From Deltaproteobacteria bacterium UBA2957 (GTDB lineage: Bacteria > Myxococcota_A > UBA796), in NCBI GenBank assembly GCA_002348535.1, contig DEBL01000331.1, positions 1-13,614 on the forward strand: a DNA stretch of 13,614 nucleotides, in the 5' to 3' direction. Shown piece by piece: positions 5,884 to 13,614 of this stretch (positions are counted from its first letter, which is position 1; each line of letters starts with the position of its first letter). The position numbers and the translations under genes were made by a program. The notes below the pieces were generated by a model, which saw nothing but the letters and a program-made list of their open reading frames with translations, was not told the origin of the DNA and ran no database searches.

Positions 5884-6855
5884 ATGAAGGTTTTTGTGAC
5901 CGGTGGAAATGGTTTTATTGGCAGTCGCGTTGTGCGTCAGTTGCACGCGCAAGGCCATGAGGTTCGATGCCTCTTACGACTGACGAGCAAGACGGACCGG
6001 ATTGATATGGTGCCTTTTGAGCGGCACATCGGCGATGTGCGCGATGTGGACTCCCTTGTGGCGGGGATGGACGGGTGCGACGGCGTGATCCACCTCGCGA
6101 GCATTAGTTCGTGGGACCAGATCCGCTCTCCCATCATGCGCATTGTGGTCATCGACGGCACGCGAAATGTGTTGGAGGCCGCGACGAAAGCCGGTGGCCT
6201 TCGTACGGTATTTGTGTCCACCTGCGCAGCCATTAACGGCACCGTCCAGCCCGAAGTGATGGACGAGACGACGGCGTTCGCTCTTGACCCAAAGACCTAC
6301 ATCTACGCGGGTGCCAAGCACGAAGCGGAACAGATTTGTGCCGAGTTTGCCGCAGGTGGCCTGCCCGTCATTACGGTAAACCCCTGTGAGGTGTACGGCC
6401 CTGAAGACGAGGATCTAATCACATCCAGCTACCTTCTCGATGCGCTCAAGGATTGGCCAGTAATGTCGCTGCATGGCGGCACAGCGGTCGCTCATGTGGA
6501 AGATGTTGCCAATGGAATTATCCTCGCGTTGCAGAAAGGTCGCGGGGGAGAACGATACATTCTCGGGGGTGAAAACCTGCATGTGCGGCAGGTCATGGAG
6601 AAGACTCTCGAGGCCGGGGGACAGGGTGGAAAGTTCATCCTTCAACTGCCCAATGGTGTCATAAAGGCCGTGGTCAAAAGCCTCGCCGCGCTCAAACTGC
6701 CCACGCCTGTGATTCCCGATATCGTGGATTACGGCACGTTGTTTTGGTACGTGGATAGCCGCAAAGCTCAAGACGAACTTGGCTACACGTATCGGTCGGC
6801 AGACGAGACGATTACCGATGTTGTGGGTTGGCTGCGCGAGTCAGGCCGATTTTAA
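5884..6855 (+). CDS. NAD(P)-dependent epimerase / dihydroflavonol-reductase-like extended SDR
   Basis: 323 residues. The ATG follows a strong GGGAGGTGAG ribosome site. The Rossmann signature is TGGNGFIGS (6-14), the 'DVRD' turn follows, and 'GVIHLAS' is the usual fourth strand. The catalytic residues are visible: S112/T113 in 'VFVSTCA' and Y141-x-x-x-K145 in 'YAGAK'. 'NPCEVYGPEDED' and 'HVEDVANGIILAL....GERYILGGENL' resemble the DFR/HpnA-type NAD-dependent epimerase/dehydratase subgroup, whose members reduce or epimerise nucleotide-sugars, sterol-like or flavonoid-like ketones. The exact substrate cannot be read from the sequence. The length is normal and the protein is cytosolic. It starts 104 bases from the aspS start on the opposite strand, so the two share a divergent promoter region, where I could not pick out clear -35/-10 boxes. 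No pathway partner is nearby. Confidence 0.93.
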   Translation: MKVFVTGGNGFIGSRVVRQLHAQGHEVRCLLRLTSKTDRIDMVPFERHIGDVRDVDSLVAGMDGCDGVIHLASISSWDQIRSPIMRIVVIDGTRNVLEAATKAGGLRTVFVSTCAAINGTVQPEVMDETTAFALDPKTYIYAGAKHEAEQICAEFAAGGLPVITVNPCEVYGPEDEDLITSSYLLDALKDWPVMSLHGGTAVAHVEDVANGIILALQKGRGGERYILGGENLHVRQVMEKTLEAGGQGGKFILQLPNGVIKAVVKSLAALKLPTPVIPDIVDYGTLFWYVDSRKAQDELGYTYRSADETITDVVGWLRESGRF

Positions 6856-6882
6856 GCACGCGGAGACGGATTGTTTTAGGGG

Positions 6883-6911
6883 TTTACCTTCCGCTGCACC
6901 TTGTGTAGAGT
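6883..6911 (+). promoter_or_regulatory. Candidate sigma-70-type promoter of the large lipoprotein gene
   Basis: TTTACC (6883-6888; 4 of 6 match to TTGACA) and TAGAGT (6906-6911; 4 of 6 match to TATAAT) are separated by exactly 17 bases. Transcription would begin near 6918, leaving a leader of about 58 bases to the ATG at 6976, which is preceded by AAGGAAG (6965-6971). The promoter starts 27 bases after the epimerase stop, so the lipoprotein gene is probably its own transcription unit. Confidence 0.45.
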
Positions 6912-6975
6912 CGTGCCGCCGATCGATCCGTCTGGGTATTGAAAACGGCACTTTTGAGCACATCAAGGAAGTTTA

Positions 6976-9900
6976 ATGCCTCGCAACTCGACGCAACACG
7001 TACCCCACTGGATTCTCCTTCTCGCGCTGCCTCTTGCCACCATTGGCTGCAATCGCGCCACCGTGCCAAGCATCGATCCTCCGGTCGGTGCAGACGGGGA
7101 GGCCGCATCGGCCCATTTTGTGCTGAATGCTGCCAAGAGCGAGCGCCTTGCGCGTATTTTTCACGACAGCTCAGAGGAGCATGCCTCGGCTGTGTACGAG
7201 GTCCGTGGCTCGGATGGCATCCGTCTGATTCGCGGCACAACGACAAGCCCCAATGTGGCCAAGTTGATCAGCATCGAGTTTTTTGGAGACGGTGACGTCA
7301 ACTACTGGGCCCATGCGCAGGTGGATGACGGTCAGGTACTCTTGGTGGGTACTCCGTCCACAATTGTGCAAAGCCCGATTTTCATGTCGAAAGGCACGTC
7401 TGTGGCGTACGGGCCGAGTCAGACCTTGTCGGCGACAACTATCGAGTTGGCTGCAGAAGAGAAGCGGGGAATTGACGCCGCGGTCATGTTCTGGGACGGT
7501 CAGGCATTTTCTGTCGGTCCGCGCGGCAGAAGCGTCCGCAGCCTTGAGGCCACCCCTGACGGTAAGGCTGTGCAATACCAACTTCGACAAAGCCGGTGGC
7601 GATACGCAGTTGATACGTTCCTGTTCACGGGTGAGCCAGCATGGTTTGACCTCGAGGGCACTGACCGTTGGGCGCACGGCGGGCCGCATGAGGATGGCTT
7701 TACGGTGTTTGTCGACCATGTGCCGGGCGAGACCTACGACCGAGTTCGGGATCTGCACCTCGATCCAGACAAAGACCAACTCTTGTATCAGGGACAAAAA
7801 GACAAGCAGTGGTTCTTCGTGATGGAATCGCGTGCAGAAGGCAACACGGAGTCCACGACGCTGGGTCCGTATAAGGACCTTGATCGTCGATTCCGGCATC
7901 ACGCCAAGACCAATCATGCGTACGGAATCGCTCGAACAGACGATGGAAGTCGACTCATTGTTGGGACTGATGGCAACAATGCGAGTCACAGTGACGAGTT
8001 TTCTCGGATCTCGATGGCACGCTTTGAGACCCTTACCAATCCGGTAGCCGTAGCCACGGCCGATTCCAGCAACCGCGTGCTCATTGGCACGAATGCAGGT
8101 GAACCCTACGATTCCATTTCACGGCTCAGCGCCGCGAATGAAGACAAGACGGTGGCCTACATCGGCACCAGTGAAGCCGGGGAGCGCGTCGTGCTGGGGA
8201 CGGAGGCCCAGCGCCAGTTCGAGAAGATTAGTTTCTACCAACTATCAACCCCCAGCGAACGTCCGGTTTATGTCGGGGAGTCGAATGAGCAGTTCTTCGC
8301 GATGCACGAGGGGAGCGCGAGCGAAGGTCTCGGACGCTTCAGTTTCCTCCGGACGCGAAGCCAAGACCGAACCTACTGGCAAGCCGAAAAGGGAGAGTCA
8401 GAGGTTGTTGGGTTCAACAATTCGGCCGGCAAGGCGTTTGATTCCATCGTACGGGTCGGAATCACCCCGACGGAACGGGCGAAGAGCCCCGATTCTCCGG
8501 CACCGGTTTCCAAACACACGGTCTGGTATGACGGAAAACGAGGCGACCGCTTCCACCGGACCATTGAGACCAATGAGAGCCCCGCATTTGATGCTCTGGG
8601 TCCGGTGGTGTTGACCAATCAGAGTTTCGACATTGTCTATGCAGCACGGAACTCCAGCTTGGAAAGCAAAGAGGTGCAAGAGGGCGAAGAGACGCGGACA
8701 GTCGAGTCGGTGAAGGTCACCGACTTGGTCAGCCGAAATGGGTCAACGCTTGCAAGCTTTGGGCGTACGATGGCGGCTGACTCGGCCGGCAAACGGTTCC
8801 TTGGCAACAGCACGACTGATCTCGCGATCCCGAGGGCCATCCCAAACACCGACAATGTGTACTACACCGCCAACGCGGATGAGGGCGTCAATGTTGGCTT
8901 TAACGATCGAGTGGACGGCCCGTTCGTTGATGTTGCGGAGTTGAAGCCTCGCCCTACCGGCGCCGACGTGGCCTACTTTGCCCAGAAAGGAGAGCAGTGG
9001 GCAGTCCAAGAGGGCGCAGCGCGCGGGACAGAACTCGATCGCATGACTGGACGACTGAGCTTCACCCCCGATGGCGAACAGGTATACTACTCGGGCAAAT
9101 TGGCGGATGTATCCTACACCTTCGTCGGGTCCGAGCAATACCTCTCTGTCCGCGACATGAAGCTCAACCGAAACAAAGACCTGTTGGTGTACCGAGGCGA
9201 GCGAGAGGACGGCTGGCGTCAGGTGGTCGCCGGGACCCATTCGAATCCTTTTGCAACGCTGGGCAACGCATCGTTTACCGATGACGGATACGGCGTATAT
9301 TCGAGTGCGACCGGAGCGGACGATTCAGTCTCTTTCTTGCTCAAGCGGCACGCGAAAGCCTTTGTTGCAGATGGAAAGTGGGCGCGCACCGGTTCGATTG
9401 CGGAGTACCACAACCCCATCGTGGGCGGCACGCTGCAGCGCGACTCCGATACCGGTAACTATCGAATTCTGGATGCTGCTGGGGAGGCTCACGACCTGAG
9501 CGCGCTGACCGACTTGGCTGAGGTTCCGCTGTTTGTGGCCATGAAGCGAGATGGTCGGCCCATTGCGCGTGCGTGGCTGGTCGACAGTGTGGCCGATGGC
9601 CAGTTGACCCTAAATGCGGGCCCAGAAGCCGAGGCGCTCGAGCGTTTGCAGCAGGGTTGGAAGGCAGAGAAGGCCTTTCTGTTGCCGCTGTACTCGCCGT
9701 ACGCCTACTCAGCGCGTGACGGACGCAGCGATGGAATGGTGTACCAGAGCAACCACTACGACCGATGGAATGCGAAGGGATTCACGGAGAACGATCGGTT
9801 CTACGCCATTGGTCGAAAGGCCGACCAAGAGTATTTCGTGATTGCTGAGACGCGCACAGAGCCGTTTTATCGAATCTCGGATTTGATCTGGAATCCGGAA

Positions 9901-11934
9901 TCGCCGGAAGACGATAAGGTCGCATTGGCCATTCGGACCGATGCGGATTCGAAGGGGTATGTCCTGACCTCGGCATCGGCCGAAACCCGATCGCTTGGGT
10001 TGGCCGACAGTGCCTCCGGTGCATCGTGGACACAGCCGCATGTTGCGAGCGGCATCAACACGCTTGTGTGGACGGGATCCCAATCCGGTTCCTCCTTCAG
10101 GGCGGTCGACGAGCGGCGGTACGATGCGGTGCGCGACGTCGAGGTGAGCGAGGAGTCGGGTGATCTCTCCTATGTGGGAACACGCAACGCGCTGCACTCG
10201 GTGTACGCGCGCGGTGAACATGGCCCTTGGTACAATGCGATTCGACTGTATGGTGTCCACGAGCGCAGCGGCACCGTTTCGTATGTCGGCGACCATGTGT
10301 ACGCGCGTGCGGCGGATCCGGTTCGAATCATGGGCGAAGGCGAGCGCCACCTGAGCCGGCTTCATGTGGGTGACGAACTTGGTCCATTCGTAGACGATAT
10401 CAAGCATGTATACGGCGGATCGACCTTGGAGAACACGGTCTGGAGCCAGAAGATCGACGGCCACTGGACGCTCAAAGAAGGCGAAAAGAACGCGTCGAAG
10501 GCCTACCGTGACATCGCCTATGTTCACCGTGTAGTTGAAGACGCAGAGTCTGAGGATGTCAGCTATCACTTCATGGCTCGGACCGATGACCATTGGGTCG
10601 AAGTGCACGACAGACGGGAAGGCAATTGCGTGGATGCCATCGTAGAGGGGCCCTCCGTGGCCTCGCTGCCCGATGGATTGACTGCAGTCAGCCGGGACCA
10701 ATACGGGTCGGCAGACAAGACGGTAGTTGCCGATTCCGAGGGGCGTTTCGATTACCGCGGATTGGTGGACTCGAAACATGTATTCGTCCGAAAGGGTGAC
10801 GCCCATCCACCAGTTTCAACGGTGACAACCACGTGGTACCCCAACGACGACAAGATGGTCGCCTACGGGGCCAAACAGGGCGAAGATGGCGTGGTGCTGG
10901 TCGTCGATGGCTCCGTGTCTTCGGTGTACGCTTCATTCCAAGATCCTGTGTACTCCAAGAGCGCGGGCGAACTGTACACGGTCGCGACGCTCATCAAGGA
11001 AGACGAACCGGCCGATGACTGTTCGCGCCAAGAGGCATGCGAGTCGGGTGCAAGCGCCTTCGAGCCGTCGACTGCTATCTTGATTGGGGCACGAGAATCC
11101 CTCAGGGCCGGTGAGTTTAAGTACATCGAAGGTGGCGAGCATGGGCTTGGCCTTATGGCTGAGGTCGCGGACGGGTGGCGAGCATGGGTCAACGGCGAGA
11201 TGGGGCCTGTCATGGACGGCGTGGCATCCCCGGCGCCTGTGTATGGAGAGACGCTTCGAGACACCCGTTACGTGGGAGAATACGGCGACAACGTGCATGT
11301 GATGTCGTACAAAAAGATCACGGCACCCTTGGATGCGGTGACCAAGCTCGAGCGAGTGGGTGAGGCCGATGGTCGATTCAAGTTCGATGAAGAGGACTTT
11401 ATGTATGAAGGTCGCTCCGGCCACACCGAACGACTCTACGTGGCCGATCGTTTGGTTGGACTTGCCGAGGACATTCGCAGTCCAGTTTACGAATTCGACC
11501 ACGATGTGATCTTTGAACAAGTCGATGCCAATGCGGTAGAGCAGGCCGGTGGGCCGGTGGTCTACGACGCGGTGGATGCAGAGTCCCTCTTCGGCGGGCA
11601 CATTCTTGCGCTGAGCCGAGACGGTCACACGCAACTCGATGCCGGGGCACTCAAGACGGCGCACCGGACGGTCATTTGGGACGTAAAGGCAAAGGAAGTT
11701 CCACCCAAGTCTGAGCGTCAAAAGACATCTTACGAAGTGTCGTGGGTCAGTGGCATCCTCGACCGATCGGCGGCCACCGTATCGGTTTACCTCGAACAAT
11801 CGACGGTGAAGCCACCCAACGGTAAGCTTGAGATGCTTCGCAATCTTGCGGTCTCGCCGCCTCCATTCATGGAGCGTGTGAGTGCAGGGTCGGGAGGCGG
11901 TGACGAGTCGAAATCAGATATGGACGCAGAGTGA
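6976..11934 (+). CDS. Giant lipoprotein built from degenerate beta-propeller-like repeats
   Basis: 1652 residues. The ATG is preceded by AAGGAAG. The N-terminus is a lipoprotein signal: hydrophobic 'WILLLALPLATIG' followed by C25, a relaxed lipobox (T-I-G-C). The mature protein is therefore expected to be lipid-anchored in the envelope. Nearly the whole length repeats a 40-50-residue unit of the form 'vaYvG....g..vv.gt....[FY][DN].[IVL]..l', for example 'YDRVRDL', 'YDSISRL', 'FEKISFY', 'FDSIVRV', 'LDRMTGRLSFTPDGEQVYYSG', 'FYRISDL', 'YDAVRDV' and 'YNAIRLY'. At least 16 such F/Y-x-x-[IVL] turns can be counted. These resemble the TolB/PD40 WD40-like strands ('FSPDGkrvaY') that fold into beta-propellers. 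The array is interrupted at ~840-918 by a different, Leu/Ala-rich segment, so two propeller-rich halves are likely. The C-terminus (~1600-1652) is Pro/Ser/acidic with 'GSGGGDESKSDMDAE' and no sorting signal. No catalytic motif is seen. Binding or scaffolding at the cell surface is inferred; the precise function is unknown. Confidence 0.9.
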   Translation: MPRNSTQHVPHWILLLALPLATIGCNRATVPSIDPPVGADGEAASAHFVLNAAKSERLARIFHDSSEEHASAVYEVRGSDGIRLIRGTTTSPNVAKLISIEFFGDGDVNYWAHAQVDDGQVLLVGTPSTIVQSPIFMSKGTSVAYGPSQTLSATTIELAAEEKRGIDAAVMFWDGQAFSVGPRGRSVRSLEATPDGKAVQYQLRQSRWRYAVDTFLFTGEPAWFDLEGTDRWAHGGPHEDGFTVFVDHVPGETYDRVRDLHLDPDKDQLLYQGQKDKQWFFVMESRAEGNTESTTLGPYKDLDRRFRHHAKTNHAYGIARTDDGSRLIVGTDGNNASHSDEFSRISMARFETLTNPVAVATADSSNRVLIGTNAGEPYDSISRLSAANEDKTVAYIGTSEAGERVVLGTEAQRQFEKISFYQLSTPSERPVYVGESNEQFFAMHEGSASEGLGRFSFLRTRSQDRTYWQAEKGESEVVGFNNSAGKAFDSIVRVGITPTERAKSPDSPAPVSKHTVWYDGKRGDRFHRTIETNESPAFDALGPVVLTNQSFDIVYAARNSSLESKEVQEGEETRTVESVKVTDLVSRNGSTLASFGRTMAADSAGKRFLGNSTTDLAIPRAIPNTDNVYYTANADEGVNVGFNDRVDGPFVDVAELKPRPTGADVAYFAQKGEQWAVQEGAARGTELDRMTGRLSFTPDGEQVYYSGKLADVSYTFVGSEQYLSVRDMKLNRNKDLLVYRGEREDGWRQVVAGTHSNPFATLGNASFTDDGYGVYSSATGADDSVSFLLKRHAKAFVADGKWARTGSIAEYHNPIVGGTLQRDSDTGNYRILDAAGEAHDLSALTDLAEVPLFVAMKRDGRPIARAWLVDSVADGQLTLNAGPEAEALERLQQGWKAEKAFLLPLYSPYAYSARDGRSDGMVYQSNHYDRWNAKGFTENDRFYAIGRKADQEYFVIAETRTEPFYRISDLIWNPESPEDDKVALAIRTDADSKGYVLTSASAETRSLGLADSASGASWTQPHVASGINTLVWTGSQSGSSFRAVDERRYDAVRDVEVSEESGDLSYVGTRNALHSVYARGEHGPWYNAIRLYGVHERSGTVSYVGDHVYARAADPVRIMGEGERHLSRLHVGDELGPFVDDIKHVYGGSTLENTVWSQKIDGHWTLKEGEKNASKAYRDIAYVHRVVEDAESEDVSYHFMARTDDHWVEVHDRREGNCVDAIVEGPSVASLPDGLTAVSRDQYGSADKTVVADSEGRFDYRGLVDSKHVFVRKGDAHPPVSTVTTTWYPNDDKMVAYGAKQGEDGVVLVVDGSVSSVYASFQDPVYSKSAGELYTVATLIKEDEPADDCSRQEACESGASAFEPSTAILIGARESLRAGEFKYIEGGEHGLGLMAEVADGWRAWVNGEMGPVMDGVASPAPVYGETLRDTRYVGEYGDNVHVMSYKKITAPLDAVTKLERVGEADGRFKFDEEDFMYEGRSGHTERLYVADRLVGLAEDIRSPVYEFDHDVIFEQVDANAVEQAGGPVVYDAVDAESLFGGHILALSRDGHTQLDAGALKTAHRTVIWDVKAKEVPPKSERQKTSYEVSWVSGILDRSAATVSVYLEQSTVKPPNGKLEMLRNLAVSPPPFMERVSAGSGGGDESKSDMDAE

Positions 11935-11943
11935 CCCTGAACG

Positions 11944-11976
11944 CTCCACCCTTTGGCTCTGGAACCGGGGGTGGGG
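11944..11976. terminator. Possible weak bidirectional terminator between convergent genes
   Basis: CTCCACCC (11944-11951) can pair with GGGTGGGG (11969-11976): eight pairs including one T-G wobble, with a 17-base loop. No T-run follows on either strand. It lies in the 70-base gap between the convergent lipoprotein and rluE genes, where a shared terminator is expected, but the hairpin is only a moderate match. Confidence 0.3.
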
Positions 11977-12004
11977 TCGAATCTACTGGCGTCAGACCGG
12001 TTGA

Positions 12005-12562
12005 TTATTGAGCGTGCGTCGGCTGCCCATGGGCGAACCGATACGATCCCGGCTGCAGGTCACCGAGGTCGTAGGGCCCGACCCGGTACCGCACGAGGCG
12101 CAGGCAGGGGTGGCCCACTGCGGCGGTCATTCTTCGCACTTGGCGGTTCATCCCTTCGTGGATTTCGATGTCCAGCCAAGCCGTAGGAACCGTCTTTCGA
12201 AAGCGTACCGGAGGGTCACGGTCCCACAAATCCGGGGGATCAATAATGGATGCCTTCGCCGGCCGTGTTCGACCGCCTTTGATGTTCACGCCGTCGCGAA
12301 GCTGCTGCAGAGCGGCTTCACTGGGAATGCGTTCGACTTGGACCCAGTAGCCTTTGGTCTTCTGTGCACTCGGATGCGCGATGGCGTGCTGCAGACGTCC
12401 GTCGTCGGTCAGCACTAAAAGCCCCTCGCTATCCCGATCGAGCCGCCCTGCGGCGTACACACCCGGCACATCGACATAAGTCGCGAGTGTGGGGCGACCA
12501 TCTGGATCAGTGAAGGTGCTCAACACGCCATAGGGCTTGTTGAGCAGGATGATGCGGGCCAT
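12005..12562 (-). CDS. rluE: 23S rRNA pseudouridine synthase, RluE type
   Basis: Converts one uridine of 23S rRNA (U2457 in E. coli) to pseudouridine. 185 residues and no S4 RNA-binding domain, as in E. coli RluE. Matching blocks: 'LLNKPYGVLSTFTD.DGR.TL' at the N-terminus, 'GVYAAGRLDRDSEGLLVLT' with the catalytic Asp at D42, 'KGYWVQVERIPSEAALQQLRDGV', 'PPVRFRK..PTAWLDI', 'EGMNRQVRRMTAAVGHPCLRLVRYRVG' and 'YDLGDLQPGSYR'. The ATG at 12562 gives the standard N-terminus. Its ribosome site is weak, but the stop of the upstream repeat-protein gene is only 5 bases away, so translation may be coupled to that gene. It is convergent with the large lipoprotein gene. Confidence 0.95.
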   Translation of the reverse strand: MARIILLNKPYGVLSTFTDPDGRPTLATYVDVPGVYAAGRLDRDSEGLLVLTDDGRLQHAIAHPSAQKTKGYWVQVERIPSEAALQQLRDGVNIKGGRTRPAKASIIDPPDLWDRDPPVRFRKTVPTAWLDIEIHEGMNRQVRRMTAAVGHPCLRLVRYRVGPYDLGDLQPGSYRFAHGQPTHAQ

Positions 12563-12567
12563 GAGGC

Positions 12568-13614
12568 CTACTCAAACTCACTGTCGTCAGAAGCGCTCGA
12601 GCATCCAGGGTCTTCCGCATCGCGGTCGCCGTCGCCGTCGTTATCGATGCCGTCGTTGCATTGCGGTCCATCCGGGTCGGTGCCGTCGTCCTCAAGCTCG
12701 ACCGTGATTCCGGTGCACACCGGGTCATCAAGGTCGATCCAGCCATCGCCATCGTTGTCTTCGGTATCGTTGCACTCGGTCGAGGGGTCCTCTTCGTCGT
12801 CGTCGTCGCCAGACCCGCACCCGGGGTCATCGGCATCGGTGAAGCTGTCGCCGTCGTTGTCTTCTCCGTCGGAGCATTCGTAGTCGAGGTCAAGTCCACC
12901 GTCTTCGAAGAAATCAAACTCGCTGGTGCAGTCGGTATCGAGGAGGTCGACCCACCCGTCGCCATCGTTGTCCAGACCGTCCACGCACTCTCCAGTGTGG
13001 TCTTCGTCCATGTCGAGTGGGCCGCTGCATCCCGGGTCGGAGGCGTCTTTCAAGGTGTCGACATCGTCGTCGAAGCCGTTGTTGCATCCGAACTCAAATC
13101 GATATCCGCTCTCCTCGGCGGTCCACATGCAGTCCGGGTCATCGCCGTCGGTCCACCCATCGCTGTCGTTGTCGATGCCATCGGTGCAGTTCACATCGGG
13201 CCCGCGGGCTTCGTCCTCCGAGTCATCAATGGCTGCAAGGCAGTCACTATCCTCGGAATCGATGAACCCATCGCCGTCGTTGTCGGTGCCGTCGTTGCAC
13301 TCGAAACGGCTATCGGTTCCGCCGTCCTCGGTGCCGTAGCTGGCACACTCGATATCGTCGGCATCGACCCAGCCATCGCCATCGTCGTCCGACCCATTCA
13401 TGCACTGGGTGGCCTCGGCGTCCTCAACGGTGTCGAAGGCATCCACACACGATTCATCGAGGAAATCGAGCACGAAGTTCCCGTCGTTGTCGACACCGTC
13501 ATTGCATTCGGTGGTTCCAAAGCCTGACTCGGCGGACCCGGTCAAGCAGTCGGGGTCGTCATCGTCGGCCCAGCCATCGCCATCGTCATCCTCGCCGTCC
13601 TCACAGGAGAATGC
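12568..13614 (-). CDS. Acidic Cys-paired calcium-binding-like repeat protein (N-terminus beyond window)
   Basis: The frame is open from the right edge of the window to a TAG at 12568-12570, so this is the C-terminal 348 residues. A TTG at 13543-13545 could be taken as a start, but the codons before it encode one more complete repeat ('CEDGEDDDGDGWADDDDPDC'), so the gene clearly continues to the right. The visible part is ten repeats of C-x-DG-x-DNDGDG-x-x-D-x-x-D-P-x-C, each with exactly 18 residues between its two cysteines, joined by linkers of 13-18 residues such as 'SSASDDSE'. The DxDxDG loops resemble thrombospondin-type-3, EF-hand-like and MopE-like metal-binding repeats, and the Cys pairs suggest disulfides, so a secreted or surface, calcium-binding protein is inferred. 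Such 'DNDGDG..D..DPGC' repeats are common in Myxococcota. The C-terminus ends right after the last repeat with no anchor. It is followed after 5 bases by rluE. Confidence 0.92.
   Translation of the reverse strand, partial: AFSCEDGEDDDGDGWADDDDPDCLTGSAESGFGTTECNDGVDNDGNFVLDFLDESCVDAFDTVEDAEATQCMNGSDDDGDGWVDADDIECASYGTEDGGTDSRFECNDGTDNDGDGFIDSEDSDCLAAIDDSEDEARGPDVNCTDGIDNDSDGWTDGDDPDCMWTAEESGYRFEFGCNNGFDDDVDTLKDASDPGCSGPLDMDEDHTGECVDGLDNDGDGWVDLLDTDCTSEFDFFEDGGLDLDYECSDGEDNDGDSFTDADDPGCGSGDDDDEEDPSTECNDTEDNDGDGWIDLDDPVCTGITVELEDDGTDPDGPQCNDGIDNDGDGDRDAEDPGCSSASDDSEFE
12601..13605 (-). repeat. Array of ten ~100-base coding repeats (C-x18-C units)
   Basis: Ten tandem units, one every 32-37 codons, encode the acidic metal-binding-like motif. 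In the + strand the units appear as recurring 'ccatcgccatcgttgtc'-like stretches. The Cys-to-Cys distance is identical in all ten, while linkers vary from 13 to 18 residues, so selection holds the unit length. One unit (12+ differences; at about 13027-13086, 'CNNGFDDDVDTLKDASDPGC') and the second from the right ('CNDGVDNDGNFVLDFLDESC') have lost the central DNDGDG loop; the last unit is closest to consensus. The divergence between copies argues against recent duplication. Confidence 0.9.

Noticed and set aside
9709..10806. 365-codon minus-strand frame inside the large lipoprotein gene
   Set aside because: The lipoprotein frame continues unbroken through it with consistent repeats; no ribosome site or family pattern supports the antisense frame.
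12661..13527. 288-codon + strand frame opposite the acidic repeats, rich in Val/Ile
   Set aside because: It is the reverse complement of Asp/Gly codon repeats (GAC/GAT read back as GTC/ATC), which produces a valine-rich artefact.
12601..13605. Regular repeats considered as a CRISPR or VNTR array
   Set aside because: Repeats are coding, imperfect and in phase with codons, with no constant repeat/unique spacer structure.

Overview
The window (about 60% G+C, densely packed genes) looks like a chromosome segment of a Myxococcota-type bacterium (former Deltaproteobacteria). The evidence is indirect: a very large repeat-rich lipoprotein, a protein built from 'C-x-DG-x-DNDGDG ... DPGC' acidic repeats of a kind frequent in those genomes, an SPFH protein with a C-terminal GYF_2-like tail, and GTG/TTG starts. 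Nothing phage-like, transposon-like or CRISPR-like is visible, and no tRNA or rRNA gene was recognised.

Layout. Positions 1-378 hold no confident gene: two mutually exclusive partial reading frames touch the left edge, and a strong hairpin lies at 261-283. From 379 to 4018 four + strand genes follow each other: a metallo-beta-lactamase-like protein that has lost its metal-binding motif (379-1065), an SPFH/YdjI-type protein with a proline-rich GYF_2-like tail (1115-2275), a double zinc-ribbon protein with a C-terminal membrane anchor that overlaps it by ATGA (2272-3351), and a small exported glycine-rich protein of unknown function (3419-4018). The SPFH/zinc-ribbon pair resembles the YdjI/YdjG half of the Bacillus subtilis ydjFGHI (PspA-linked) membrane-stress operon. 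No PspA gene is visible here.

From 4022 to 5779 (- strand) lies aspS, aspartyl-tRNA synthetase, convergent with the previous gene with only 3 bases between the stop codons. Divergent from it is an extended-SDR NAD(P)-dependent epimerase/reductase (5884-6855). After a 120-base leader with a plausible promoter comes a 1652-residue lipoprotein made almost entirely of degenerate beta-propeller-like repeats (6976-11934).

The right end is on the - strand. The gene of an acidic, cysteine-paired repeat protein (12568 to beyond the window edge, ten complete repeats visible) is followed after 5 bases by rluE (12005-12562), a 23S rRNA pseudouridine synthase. The housekeeping genes aspS and rluE are clear. 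The most unusual material is the SPFH/zinc-ribbon/pseudo-MBL cluster, the giant propeller lipoprotein and the strictly spaced C-x18-C repeat array.
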